Below, piece after piece: positions 11,875 to 22,496 of a stretch of DNA of 64,000 bases. The notes under the pieces were generated by a model. That model made no database searches, was not told the origin of the DNA, and was given only the letters and a program-made list of their open reading frames with translations. Every line of letters starts with the position of its first letter. The first letter of the stretch is position 1. A program made the position numbers and the translations under genes. This DNA comes from Toxorhynchites rutilus septentrionalis (taxonomy: Eukaryota; Arthropoda; Insecta; Diptera; Culicidae). The stretch lies in assembly GCF_029784135.1 (NCBI RefSeq), contig NC_073746.1, positions 96,087,709 to 96,151,708 of the forward strand. The letters run 5' to 3'.

Positions 11875-12003
11875 TCGTTGCTGAAAAATAATCTGCCAGT
11901 TTCCTGGGAATTGAAAAATACATTCATGCGAAAGAGTTTATTTTAATGTTTTCTAACCATATAACACAGCGACCAAATATTTTTCAATCAAGTGCTATTA
12001 ACA
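11875..12003 (+). repeat. Internal unit U, copy 2
   Basis: Matches 9630-9837 and 12070-12288; shortened within the CAAATACATTTGG part. Confidence 0.65.
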
Positions 12004-12069
12004 GGTGGTTATCGAGTTAGTATTAACCACTGGTGGGCTTCGAGTATCGAGGAACATCTGAAAAGAATT

Positions 12070-12288
12070 AATCATTGCTGAAAAATACTCTGCCAGTTCC
12101 CCTGGGAATTGAAAAATACATTGATGCGAAATAGTTTATTCTAATGTTTTCTATCCATATAACACTGCAATCAAATACATTTGGTTTTGTGATTTTTCAA
12201 TCAATCGCAATTAACAGGAAATCTTCTGAAAATTATTCTTCCCCATCAGTAGGATATTTTCGTATCCAATATTGGATGCATAAAACCT
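12070..12288 (+). repeat. Internal unit U, copy 3
   Basis: Full-length match to 9630-9837, including the shared ending GTATCCAATATTGGATGCATAA. Confidence 0.7.
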
Positions 12289-13318
12289 TGTGCCTCCAAC
12301 GTAACGCTCTCGTTTTCGAAGTCCCCCAAATATTCATTTATTCAGAATGAATTCAGATTCAACTTCAAACAAATGATCTCTAAATCAACGATAGTCCTAC
12401 GTCACCCTTGCGGTTATACCATAGATATAACCCACTTTCTGTTTTTTTGTTATTTTCGTTCCAATAAGAATATATCGATGGGTTGATTGAAGAATGATGT
12501 TTCAATGAACTGAATAGAACTTATGCTGATGGAATTAAATAAAATTTAAATTTGGAATTTTTATGTTGGTTGCTTCGTGAAATTTCATATCAATGACCGA
12601 TCATGTATTGTAAATTTTTTAGCATAAATGTAAGAGTAAAATTGGTACCTATTGTGTTAAAATGACTTGAAATATGAAACAATTTTTTTTTCTCCCAAGG
12701 AAAGTTCATGCGACGAGCAAAATTGGAAAAATTAAGGAATATTCGAAAAAGTGATTTTACATATGCTCTACATATCGTATTGGGTGCTGTTAGCCTAATT
12801 GAAATTTGCATTGAGGCAAGTAGCATCGTGTTCCGTTGGGTTTAAAGCGAAAAGGAAATGGGTTGTATAAACACTCAGAAAATAAAAAAAAATATAAATG
12901 AAATTACCTTTTCCATTTCAAATAAATTTTCTCTATACTAAAGTAACACTTCATTTCTGGTGAGAAAACTTGTGTTCGATAATGATAATTATCTTATATT
13001 ACATTGATGAGCTTTTTTTTCTTAATTCCATCTATACATAACATAGGAGCCATCTCGTCCAGGACCACAGAGGGCGTCTTTAGTACGTGATACGCACCAT
13101 CTAATGACTAATAACCATCTTTCTAGCATTATCACTCGGTTATGGACACTGGTGGAGTGAACAAACAATACCTAACAACCAGATAAAACGGACCCAAATC
13201 ATTATCGAAGAGTTTAACAATGTAATTCTTTAAACATATAAAAATTCAGCATGCAGCAGATAGCCTAACGGAATCCTACGTCAACTATGCGGTCGTGTCT
13301 TGGACACAACCCTCCTGA

Positions 13319-13972
13319 GACTTTTTTGGCTACGTTACCACAATACCATAGCTATTGTTTAAAAATAAAGCAACTTCATGATTCGATGTGTATTTTACTT
13401 CAGAACATCACGAAATCGTAAGTATTTTAATCTTGTTTTTTTGTTTCTTCCCCATAAACTTCATATTCAAAGTAATCAATGCCGATAATTTTTTTTTGTT
13501 TACCGATCCACATATACTTCATCTACCATTCCACCACGGCAGTGGTACTCCATACAAATCACTCGTCGAAAAGTGTCACCTCTTTCACCACTTGTTTACA
13601 TCGACGAATACTTTTTTTCCACTATGTTTCGCAGGAGAGTGTATGCATACTGACAGATTTCTACTACGAGGTGTTCAAAGAAGGTTGAAAGGTGGGAATG
13701 TTTATGTTTATATATTAAATCGTATAATTATCATTTATATAACATCATATACCCCATATACATGTATATGACCTCCAATTTCGTATGCATATGCCAGTCA
13801 TACATCATACATTACTTAAATGTGTCTTGGATGTATGTATATCGCCTCCAATTTTAGATTTTGTTACGATTTAATGTTTGCTGGGTAGTTTTAGATTGTT
13901 AAAATATGAATGAAATTTTTTATTTCATGTTATTTGATTACTTGAAACATGTAGTACTGAACTTTATTTAAC

Positions 13973-13974
<2 letters not shown>
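13319..13974. other. Gene-free stretch containing a dispersed repeat
   Basis: 13400-13580 is similar to 26535-26690 (shared GTTTCTTCC, CATATTxxAA, ACATATACTTC and CTACxATTCCACC landmarks). A splice-like TTTTTTTCCACTATGTTTCGCAG at 13609-13631 precedes an open stretch, but no gene can be supported. The rest is AT-rich. Confidence 0.45.

Positions 13975-14021
<47 letters not shown>
13975..14021. repeat. (TA)n microsatellite
   Basis: About 22 TA units directly ahead of ATGGATTTCTGTCTGTCTGT, the (TA)n plus GTCT arrangement typical of DINE/mini-me type elements. Confidence 0.9.
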
Positions 14022-14023
<2 letters not shown>

Positions 14024-14640
14024 GGATTTCTGTCTGTCTGTCTGATTCTTATGGACTCGGAAACTACTGAACCGATCAACATGAAAATTGGTATGTAGGG
14101 GCTCTCAACCCCCCTCTCTAAGGGGGGCTGCCATATAAATGAAACACAAATATCTGCATTACTCGAGAATTAATCAAGCAAATGAAACCAAATTTGGCAT
14201 GTGAACGTTTTAGAGTGCAATATGTGTTTCTATGGTTTCTCACCACCCCCCTCTCTAAGGGGGGTCTGCCATACAAATGAAACACAAATTTCTGCATAAC
14301 TCGAGGACTAATCAAGCACAATTTGGGATGTGAGGGTTTTTGGGTATGAGAAATGTTTCTATGATGGTATGACACCCCTCCAAACACAACAAATGAAAAT
14401 TTTCGGAAAAAACCTGAAAGAAAAAGGGAAAATTCGGAAAATTAAATTCCCACATGCTCTATAATTACATAGTGACAAGTGCTGGTAGTCCATTCCATGT
14501 TTACGCCAGCGAAATTGATCTTTGTTCGAAACTGGAAATGGATTTTAATGTGATGAAACGCACTTCTATATCTCGAGGAAGGAATTGTCCGATTTAGGGC
14601 TGTCTTTATTCTATCATATTTTCTGTATAAGACATTTATT
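14022..14640 (+). mobile_element. DINE/mini-me-like non-autonomous element, uninterrupted copy
   Basis: Starts with GTCT repeats after (TA)n and the conserved core ACTACTGAACCGATCAACATG, followed by two hairpin units (14100-14235 and 14236-14375), then a tail (14380-14640) that matches 2296-2355 plus 4262-4480 inverted. It serves as the empty site for the foldback inserted in the other copy. Class assignment is inference from the microsatellite head. Confidence 0.6.
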
Positions 14641-15240
14641 CCATGTAACGGAAGAACATGTTATTTGCAAGTGGTTGAAAAATCTTAAACGAGAATTGAA
14701 AATAATCTGATATTATAATGAAGAGTTTTGTTAGAAATACTAGGAATTTTATAGTAAAAGGTAAATTCAACGGGGTCGATTAAAAGATCAATCGATGAAC
14801 ATTTCTGCGATTGGACCCATGAACTTGCTCATAGTAAGAAAATGTGAATGTTTGAAGGTATTGATAACAAAAAACAAATTTTGAGCGGGGCGAAGTTTGC
14901 CGAGTCAGCGCGATATTTCCACCAAAGCACAATCTAAACGACAATCAGGAATGACGTATCATATGTAAGAGCTTTAACTGCCCTAGAATCATACTCTAGA
15001 TAGTGCGAGATAGCTGCGGCTTGATAATCCAAACAACCGGAGTTCAAATCCCATCGGAACAATGTTATAACCATCCCCACCACTCATAGCAAAAAATTGT
15101 ATCTCTTAAAGTCAATTGATTAATTCCTATTTGTACAAACATGAGTGTTTATAAAGGTTCTATATACAGTAATTTACATTTAATGCGACACTTAGATAAT
15201 TGTACAAACCTGTAATGCGTTTAATTGAACGATTTTACCT
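14641..15240. other. Gene-free stretch with a tRNA-like box pair
   Basis: 15008-15062 holds TAGCTGCGGCTTG (A-box-like) and GGAGTTCAAATCCC (B-box-like) on the plus strand, 30-40 nt apart. No acceptor stem forms, so it is at best a SINE head or tRNA relic. The rest is AT-rich and featureless. Confidence 0.35.
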
Positions 15241-15316
15241 CTAATTGGACATTTTTGTAAACATTTTTGTTTTACAATTCATCCATCGGACTTCAAGGTC
15301 TACATGAATACTACAC

Positions 15317-16861
15317 TTAAACTACATTTAAAATTCGATCACGGAAAACTTTACAGCTCACATTGAAATCGAACAAATAATAAAAAGAATTAAAAAGAAC
15401 ACACATAGATGAAACTGGTTCGTGCTGAGCATAATCTGTTCGGTGTGGTGGAAGTCGAAGGAAACTCCGCTGTCTGAGTGGTCGTGGTACATCGTTAATA
15501 TTGATTCGAGCTAGAATCCATGGGGCATCGATCTCGCCAAGAAGAAGTTTTCCGACGAATGTGGCTTTAATTATGTTCCGTCTCTTCTCCAGTGTATCCA
15601 TTCCCAGCAGACGGCATCGGCTTTCATACGATGGGAGCTCATTTGGGTTTTGCCAAGGCAGAAATCTCAATGCGTACCTCAGAAACTTCGATTCTATTCT
15701 CCCAATCCTTTCGATCCATACCGTGCGAAAGGGACTCCATACTACAACCGCTGTTTCCAATGTGGACCGGACTAAACTGAAATACAGAGATCTTAAGCAG
15801 TATGGGTCACGGAATTCGGCGGATATCCGGAAGATTAAACCTAAGTTTCGGTTGGCTTTGTTGATGACATAGTCATAATGTTCACGGAAGTTTAGCTCTG
15901 AGTCCAGCATTACACCGAGGTCCTTCACAACGCGTGTCCTTTCCAATGGTTCATTCCCTATGCGGTAGGTCCAGATAATAGGGGTTTTCTTCCTAGTGAA
16001 TGAGATGACTGTGCACTTCTTCACGCTTATGATCAGATAGTTTCGCCTGCACCAACTCGCAAAAATGTCAATGATCGTTTGCAACATCCTGCAGTCATCG
16101 ACAGACTTCAAGTGCCAATATATTTTGAAGTCATCATCATATATGATCCGACATCCCTGTGGCACGTCATAGCAGACATCATTGAAGAACAAGGAGAACA
16201 ATAATGGTCCAAGATTGCTACCTTGTGGGACACCGGAGGGGTTAGTAAACGGTTCAGATTCGGTAGTCCCTAACTTAACGTTAAGCTGACGGTTTGTCAA
16301 GTATGATTGCATCCATTTTACGAGATTCGTCGCCACTCCCAGGCGGTCTAGCTTGGACAGAAGGATTTTGTGGTTCACTCTGTCAAACGCAGATTTTAGA
16401 TCCGTGTACACCACATCGACTTGCCCTCCCTGTTCCATGGATTTCAAGCACAACGAGGCCCTTCTTAAACGCTGGGAATATAATGGATTTTTTCCAGCAT
16501 TGTGGAAACACTGCTTGCGAAAGCGACTTGTTGTAGATGGATCTTAACGGCTCACAGATCGACCGAGCACATTTAATAAGAACAATAGAAGGAATCCCAT
16601 CCGGTCCAGGTATGGTAGACGACTTCATTTTCCTTATGGCATCGAGAACATCTTCCTCATCATACTCACTAATACTCAAACTCATCGCTCCTGGAGGCAC
16701 GTCCCCTACAGCACTGTCAGTTTGATCCTGAGTAATATCATCAAATGCCGTATCATCAAATGCACTGGTAAAATGTTTGGCAAATAGGTTGCATACTCCT
16801 TCAGTTGTAGTAGACGTTTCACTCCCTAAAAACATGCTCATCGGCAACCCGGTCTCCTTTC
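15317..16861 (-). pseudogene. CR1-like ORF2, reverse transcriptase part
   Basis: The frame entering at 16861 ends inside the finger region (IIFPAFKKG) and is followed in another frame by the palm (YTDLKSAFDRVNHK, SGVPQGSNLGPLLF). Comparison with the family suggests about 70 residues lost plus a frameshift at about 16455. The catalytic YADD box reads YDDD (RIIYDDDFKIYW), a further defect. The C-terminal thumb region runs to the stop at 15317. The upstream endonuclease half of the same gene is at 22899-24405. Confidence 0.8.
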
Positions 16862-16872
16862 GCTTCTCATTT
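16862..16872. repeat. Target-site duplication of the I-clade LINE, 3' side
   Basis: GCTTCTCATTT, identical to 22899-22909. The exact end is ambiguous by a few T because it merges with the poly(A) tail (poly-T on this strand). Confidence 0.9.
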
Positions 16873-17248
16873 TTTTTTTTTTTTATTAAATCGTTTATTT
16901 TTACAGGCTCAGTTACATAAGTTTAAAGGAGCCAAACTCCTATCTGTATAGTTACAAGTATACATAAACATTTTTTATTAATTCTAATGTTAATGAGGTA
17001 GAGAACCGATTACTCGCGGCTTGCTCGAGTTTAGAAGGGTGACATTTTGTTTCAGGAAAAGGATGGGATATAAGGATATGTTGACAATGTTCACACTCAC
17101 ATTCGCACTCACATTCATCATACTCAATTCTTAAGCCTATCTTATATCTAACATGTATTTACATTTCACCTTATTCTATTGTTAGTAAGAAGGGATTTGA
17201 TTTCTCGCGAAGGAAAAGGAAAAGGAGAATATAAGGATATAAGGACAA
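16873..17248 (-). other. 3' UTR and poly(A) tail of the I-clade LINE
   Basis: Non-coding; ends in about a dozen A on the minus strand. CACATTC/CACTCACATTCG mini-repeats lie at 17091-17117. Confidence 0.8.
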
Positions 17249-20200
17249 TCACACACGAAGATCGATAGCTTTTAGGAAGACATATATTTGGGACATGTAA
17301 TCAAGGTCTAACCGAGCCAACACATCTCTCACCGGCACATTGGGCTGCCTTCCTCTAGCCCGAAGAGAGTTTTCTAAATTCGATCTGGCAACAAGATACT
17401 CCTCGCACGACCAAACAACGTGTTCGATGTCGTGGTAACCTTGGCCACAAGCACAGATATTGCCATCGGCAAGATTAAAACGAAAGAGTAGCGCGTCTAA
17501 CGAACAGTGATTGGACATGAGTCGAGAGAAGGTGCGAATAAAGTCCCGACTTAAGTCCAGACTTTTGAACCATGGTTTGAGGCTAACCTTAGGGATAATC
17601 GAGTGAAGCCACCGACCCAATTCATCTTCGTTCCACTTACGTTGCCAGTTAACGACGGTATTTTTACGGACTAAAGAATAAAATTCATTGAAGGCGATTT
17701 GACGCTGATAAATATCGCCTTCAATTGCACCTACCTTTGCCAATGAGTCAGCCCTCTCGTTACCCGGAATTGAGCAATGTGAAGGGACCCAGACAAAGGT
17801 AATGACATAACAGCGTCTGGTTAAAGCACTCAAAATTTCTCGTATTCTCTCAAGGAAGTACGGCGAGTGCTTTTCCGGCCTCACTGAACGGATAGCTTCG
17901 ACAGAGCTAAGACTATCCGTTACAATGTAATAGTGTTCAACAGGTCGTGAGGCGACGCTGTCCAGCGCCCAATGTATTGCTGCCAATTCAGCAATATACA
18001 CAGAGCAAGGATTCTGAAGACTGTGGGAGGTGCTAAAAATTTCGTTGAACACTCCAAATCCTGTGGACTCATTCATAGAGGACCCATCAGTAAAGTACAT
18101 ATTATCACAATTGACACGCCCATACTTTGCATTGAAGATCGTAGGAACGATCCCCGATCGATGATAATCTGGAATTCCATGGATTTTCTCCTTCATGAAC
18201 AGATCAAAATGTACAGAGGAATTGATGTAGTCAGGAAAACAAACACGGTTGGGAGTATACGAAGAAGGATCAACCTGCATGGAGATGAATTCATGATATG
18301 AGCTCATGAATCCTGAATGAAAATTTAGCTCGATAAGCTGCTCAAAATTTCCGATCACCAATGGGTTCATAACCTTACACCGGATGAGGAACCGAAGCGA
18401 TAATAAATTGAAGCGATCTTTTAGTGGGAGTAGGCCTGCCAAAACCTCGAGACTCATGGTATGCGTTGAGGGCATACATCCCAACGCAATACGGAGACAA
18501 AGATACTGAATTCGCTCGAGTTTAATGAGATGTGTTTTGGCAGCTGATTGAAAACAGAAACTGCCATACTCCATCACTGAGAGAATAGTTGTTCGATACA
18601 ACATTATAAGATCTTCGGGATGGGCTCCCCACCAGGTGCCGGTAATTGTACGGAGAAAGTTTATTCTTTGTTGGCATTTTTTACTCAGATACCTAATATG
18701 GGCCCCCCAAGTACATTTGGAGTCGAACCAGACCCCAAGATACTTGAATGACATAGCATGAGTGATCGGTTTACCCAAAAGTTGAAGCTTTGGTTTTGCT
18801 GGTCTATGCTTCCTAGAAAAAACCACCATTTCTGTTTTCTCCGTGGAGAATTCGATCCCTAGCCCAATGGCCCAGGTTGAAAAATTGTTCAAAGTATCTT
18901 GTAAGGGTCCTTGCAGGTTGGATTCGTTTGATCCTACGACAGACACCACTCCGTCATCTGCAAGTTGTCTTAGGCTGCAATTTTGTGTAAGACAATTGTC
19001 GATGTCGCTTACATAGAAGTTGTACAAAAGGGGGCTTAAACATGATCCCTGGGGGAGGCCCATGTAGGAGACCCGATTTACTGTCGAATCCCCGTGAGAA
19101 AAGTTCAACTGTTTCTCACAAAGCAAGTTATATAACATATTATTCAACAGAGGCGGCAGACCCCGAGAGTGTAATTTGTCTGACAAAACCTCTATTGAAA
19201 CAGAATCAAAGGCCCCCTTTATGTCCAAGAATACTGAAGCCATTTGTTTTTTTTCGGCGTAAGCCATTTGAATTTCTGAAGAAAGCAACGCAAGACAATC
19301 ATTCGTCCCCTTGCCCCTGCGGAACCCATATTGTGTATCTGAGAGTAGGCCATTCGTTTCAACCCATCGATCAAGGCGAAACAAGATAATTTTCTCCAAC
19401 AATTTCCGTATACAAGACAGCATTGCTATTGGACGGTACGAATTGAAGTCGGATGCGGGTTTTCCGGGTTTTTGAATAGCTATAATTCGCACTTGTCTCC
19501 AATCATCTGGAACAATATTATGCTCCAGAAACCGATTGAATAAATTCAACAAGCGATGTTTCGCCACATCAGGGAGGTTTTTTAACAAGTTGAACTTAAT
19601 TCTATCCGTTCCTGGAGCCGAATTGTTACAAGAAAGGAGAGCAAGAGAGAATTCTACCATCGAAAACTCGGAATCAAGATCGCACCTATCTTGTGGTATA
19701 TCTCGAACAATTTTTTGCACAGGAACGGAATCGGGACAAACCTTCCGTGCAAAATTAAAAATCCATCGATGTGAATATTCTTCGCTTTCATTCGATGAAG
19801 AGCGATTTCTCATGTTTCGAGCCACTTTCCATAATTTTTTCATTGACGTTTCTCGTGACAAACCTCCCACGAAATTTCGCCAATAAGCACGTTTTTTCCC
19901 TTTGATCAAGTTTTTAAATTGATTTTCAAGGTCCAAATACGTTTGAAAATTCTCAATGGTTCCACGTTTCCGAAAAGCTTTAAATGCGTTCGATTTATCC
20001 TGATAAAGCTTGGAACATTGGCTATCCCACCATGGATTGGGAGGCCTTTGACGAAAAGTGGAGCCTGGGATGGGTTTCGTTTGAGCGCGAACCGCGCTGT
20101 CATATATCAAACGAGAAAGGAAGTTATACTCCTCCAATGGAGGCAAACCATCTCTGGAATTGATGGCTAGAGCAATCGCGTCCGCATATTTTTTCCAGTC

Positions 20201-20932
20201 AATGTGTCTTGTGAGGTCATATGCCATGTTTATAGATTCAGAAGAATTCGAACCAATGGTGATGGAAATTTTGATTGGCAAGTGATCACTACCGTTGGGG
20301 TCCTGGATTACATTCCACTTGCAATCTAACGATAGTGAATTCGAGCAAAGCGAGAGGTCAAGAGCACTTGGGTTAGCAGGAGGTTTAGGAACACGTGTTG
20401 TTTCCCCAGTATTCAAAACGGTCATATTGAAGCTGTTACAAAGGTCATATATCATCGATGAACGATTGTCGTCGTACTGTTCCCCCCAGGCAGTTCCGTG
20501 AGAGTTGAAGTCTCCCAAGATCAATCGTGGCTCAGGAAGGAGTGAGCACATGTCAACAAGTTGCTTGCGGCTAACCGCAGCTCTCGGAGGCCAATACAAG
20601 CTGACAATACAAAGGTCTTTGCCTCTGATGTTTGCATGACAAGCAACAGCTTCGATCCCCCCAATAGGTGGAAGGTCAATTCTAAAAAATGAGTGGCACT
20701 TATTGATCCCCAATAGCACCCCTCCGTATCTGTCAACACGGTCCAAGCGTATAATATTAAAATCGTGGAAAGAGATATCATCTCGCGAAGAAAGCCAAGT
20801 TTCGGACAGAGCAAAAACGTCACAATTGAAGTTATGAATTAAAAATTTGAATGTATCCAATTTAGGGATAAGACTACGACAATTCCACTGTAAAACAGTG
20901 ATATCTCCGACCTCTCTATTTGAATTAGACAT
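17249..20932 (-). CDS. I-clade LINE ORF2: endonuclease, reverse transcriptase, RNase H
   Basis: About 1227 residues, uninterrupted. It makes the nick at the target, copies the RNA and degrades the template strand during target-primed reverse transcription. Visible motifs (approximate residues): endonuclease QWNCRS (16), SETWL (44), GDFNSHG (141), SDHLPI (215); RT SYRPIAML (498), QYGFRRG (535), FLDIKGAFDSV (569), GLPQGSCLSPLLY (625), RQLADDG (655, LADD in place of YADD/FADD); RNase H YFTDGSS (946), AELAAIHWAL (981), VTDSLSS (1004), ERADSLAK (1059); C-terminal CxC...HxxxHxxxxxC (about 1165-1182). ATG at 20932 is preferred to an upstream TTG. It overlaps the ORF1 stop by 8 nt (ATGTCTAA), pointing to reinitiation. 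Confidence 0.93.
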   Translation of the reverse strand: MSNSNREVGDITVLQWNCRSLIPKLDTFKFLIHNFNCDVFALSETWLSSRDDISFHDFNIIRLDRVDRYGGVLLGINKCHSFFRIDLPPIGGIEAVACHANIRGKDLCIVSLYWPPRAAVSRKQLVDMCSLLPEPRLILGDFNSHGTAWGEQYDDNRSSMIYDLCNSFNMTVLNTGETTRVPKPPANPSALDLSLCSNSLSLDCKWNVIQDPNGSDHLPIKISITIGSNSSESINMAYDLTRHIDWKKYADAIALAINSRDGLPPLEEYNFLSRLIYDSAVRAQTKPIPGSTFRQRPPNPWWDSQCSKLYQDKSNAFKAFRKRGTIENFQTYLDLENQFKNLIKGKKRAYWRNFVGGLSRETSMKKLWKVARNMRNRSSSNESEEYSHRWIFNFARKVCPDSVPVQKIVRDIPQDRCDLDSEFSMVEFSLALLSCNNSAPGTDRIKFNLLKNLPDVAKHRLLNLFNRFLEHNIVPDDWRQVRIIAIQKPGKPASDFNSYRPIAMLSCIRKLLEKIILFRLDRWVETNGLLSDTQYGFRRGKGTNDCLALLSSEIQMAYAEKKQMASVFLDIKGAFDSVSIEVLSDKLHSRGLPPLLNNMLYNLLCEKQLNFSHGDSTVNRVSYMGLPQGSCLSPLLYNFYVSDIDNCLTQNCSLRQLADDGVVSVVGSNESNLQGPLQDTLNNFSTWAIGLGIEFSTEKTEMVVFSRKHRPAKPKLQLLGKPITHAMSFKYLGVWFDSKCTWGAHIRYLSKKCQQRINFLRTITGTWWGAHPEDLIMLYRTTILSVMEYGSFCFQSAAKTHLIKLERIQYLCLRIALGCMPSTHTMSLEVLAGLLPLKDRFNLLSLRFLIRCKVMNPLVIGNFEQLIELNFHSGFMSSYHEFISMQVDPSSYTPNRVCFPDYINSSVHFDLFMKEKIHGIPDYHRSGIVPTIFNAKYGRVNCDNMYFTDGSSMNESTGFGVFNEIFSTSHSLQNPCSVYIAELAAIHWALDSVASRPVEHYYIVTDSLSSVEAIRSVRPEKHSPYFLERIREILSALTRRCYVITFVWVPSHCSIPGNERADSLAKVGAIEGDIYQRQIAFNEFYSLVRKNTVVNWQRKWNEDELGRWLHSIIPKVSLKPWFKSLDLSRDFIRTFSRLMSNHCSLDALLFRFNLADGNICACGQGYHDIEHVVWSCEEYLVARSNLENSLRARGRQPNVPVRDVLARLDLDYMSQIYVFLKAIDLRV

Positions 20933-22496
20933 CAAGAGAGATAATCATTGCAAGGAGGGGCCATGTTTGCATCAATTGTTGCAAAATTGTCTTTAATACT
21001 GGAAGCATTGAAATGACAATGGTTCTGATGGAGTCGGAAACATTAAAACACTTGAAGATTTGGTCCAAAAGGTCAGACAACTTTATAAATCCCGATTGGG
21101 GAGTTGAGCTGGACGGAAAAATAGGGACATTTGGGGTTTTTGATGTCCCCTCGAGTGCTGGGTCGTTCGAAGGTGAACTATTCCCACGGAAGCCAGGAGG
21201 AACCTGATTTTGCTTGTCCGCTGCACTCGATTTTTTAGGCATGCTAACAGGAGGTATAACCGGAGGGGCTTGTCCTTGAACTTTGGGAGTGGTCACATTT
21301 TTGCGCCGGGGATTCCCTTGGAAAATGAACGGTGTGCCCCCGTTAGCTGTGTCCGCTTCCATTTCGTCAACGGGTAACGTGGCGAAGACATTTTGTGTGA
21401 TGATTGGTTGTTGTTGTTGGGCCAGTGGAGAAGCGCCCTTTAAAATATCCGCAAAAGTGCGTTTCGAGCGTTCCTTCAAAGAGCGCTTCTGTTTCTCCCA
21501 GCGACTCTTGTAAGTTTCACAAACTGAGAGCTCGTGTGGGGATCCCCCGCAATATGGACATTTATGCTCAGTCGCACTGCAGGATTTCCCCTCATGTTGC
21601 TCTCCGCAAGTGGCACAGCGCTCCTTGTTGGCACAATAATCTGAAGTGTGACCAACTGACTTGCATTTTTGGCAAGTCATGGGCTTTGGCACGAAGAGTC
21701 GCACAGGCAGTCTTAATTTGCCCACCATGACGTAGTCAGGGAGAGCGGAACCAGCAAAAGTTACTCGAAACGAGTCTGACGGCGTGAATTTAGTTTTTCC
21801 CTTTTCTTGGGATACTTTCCCTAGTTGGCGGCTGTCCAAAATTTTAACGCCCACCAACGGGAGTCTTTTAAATTTACCAACTCCTTCCTTTATCATTTCA
21901 CACGTCAGACCCGTTTCAGTTATCACCCCCGAGATTTCTACGTCATGGGAAGGCACGTAGACACGATACTCTAGGGAGAATCTCTCGTCGATCACAACTG
22001 CATTTGCGTGTTTCCGATCACTCACGACAACACGCAGTTTGTTCGGTCTAACCTTAGAGATTTCGACCACGGAGTAATAATATCTTGCCAGATCTTTCGA
22101 AACCTGAATGACATTGATGGATTTTCCGTTCGGTTTGGGCCGGAAAAAAACAACCCATGGGCCAGCTCCAGGTGAATCTTCTGGATAGACCTTGACACGA
22201 GGAGAGGAAGCAACTGAGGGGGAGGTCGAGGTCGATTGTTGAGCGGGAGCGGGATCAGTAGGGCTGGGAGGCAAGTTCGGGAGTTGAGCGGAAACGGGAG
22301 CGGGAGAATGAGGGGGTGAAGAGGAAAGGTTTGCAAATTTTCTTGAGGGAGGCTTGTTGAGGTGAGTTAACTCTTCCTGTAAAGAGACATCTTCTGAGGG
22401 GGGAACGCGTTTAAGCGACTTCCCAGCACCCGTAGCTGGGGAGGGGGAGACAGTGGATTCGATATCCATGTCAACGCTTTCTTCCCCTTCTGCCAT
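20925..22496 (-). CDS. I-clade LINE ORF1: nucleic-acid-binding Gag-like protein
   Basis: 523 residues, uninterrupted, starting at ATG 22496 shortly after the 5' UTR. ORF1 proteins of this clade coat the element RNA and accompany it to the nucleus. N-terminal 100 residues are Ser/Pro-rich and probably disordered. Residues about 110-190 resemble an RRM-like fold. Three zinc knuckles lie at 275-326: CQKCKSVGHTSDYC, CATCGEQHEGKSC and CPYCGGSPHELSVC. A basic stretch and a Pro-rich tail follow. Confidence 0.9.
   Translation of the reverse strand: MAEGEESVDMDIESTVSPSPATGAGKSLKRVPPSEDVSLQEELTHLNKPPSRKFANLSSSPPHSPAPVSAQLPNLPPSPTDPAPAQQSTSTSPSVASSPRVKVYPEDSPGAGPWVVFFRPKPNGKSINVIQVSKDLARYYYSVVEISKVRPNKLRVVVSDRKHANAVVIDERFSLEYRVYVPSHDVEISGVITETGLTCEMIKEGVGKFKRLPLVGVKILDSRQLGKVSQEKGKTKFTPSDSFRVTFAGSALPDYVMVGKLRLPVRLFVPKPMTCQKCKSVGHTSDYCANKERCATCGEQHEGKSCSATEHKCPYCGGSPHELSVCETYKSRWEKQKRSLKERSKRTFADILKGASPLAQQQQPIITQNVFATLPVDEMEADTANGGTPFIFQGNPRRKNVTTPKVQGQAPPVIPPVSMPKKSSAADKQNQVPPGFRGNSSPSNDPALEGTSKTPNVPIFPSSSTPQSGFIKLSDLLDQIFKCFNVSDSIRTIVISMLPVLKTILQQLMQTWPLLAMIISLDV

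Larger units (their letters stand above)
9123..12433 (+). repeat. Type 1 palindrome-ended repeat, copy I, rearranged and carrying histone H3 fragments
   Basis: The left end TTTTGACGTAGGACTACGTC is followed by CATTTCTATACCGGGGTG, as in the copy at 53016. The right end is TAGTCCTACGTC, then a GGTTATAcC...GATATAACC palindrome and a T-run, as at 54124-54165 and, inverted, at 36762-36805. The interior is a patchwork: TATA promoter, three copies of a 150-220-bp unit, and two partial inverted units holding H3 pieces. It interrupts the type 2 repeat. Confidence 0.7.
8403..13318 (+). repeat. Type 2 palindrome-ended repeat, copy A (split by a type 1 repeat)
   Basis: The left part (8403-about 8760) matches 51230-51570 and the right part (about 12530-13318) matches 51640-52362, in the same order and orientation. 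At 51 kb the two parts adjoin, so 9123-12433 is an insertion here. The left end is TTTTGACGTAGGATTACGTC. The right end carries TCCTACGTCAACTATGCGG followed by the palindrome GGTCGTGTCttgGACACAACC. No open frame of note. Confidence 0.75.

Noticed and set aside
15008..15062. tRNA gene
   Set aside because: Box-like sequences are present, but neither acceptor nor T stem pairs.
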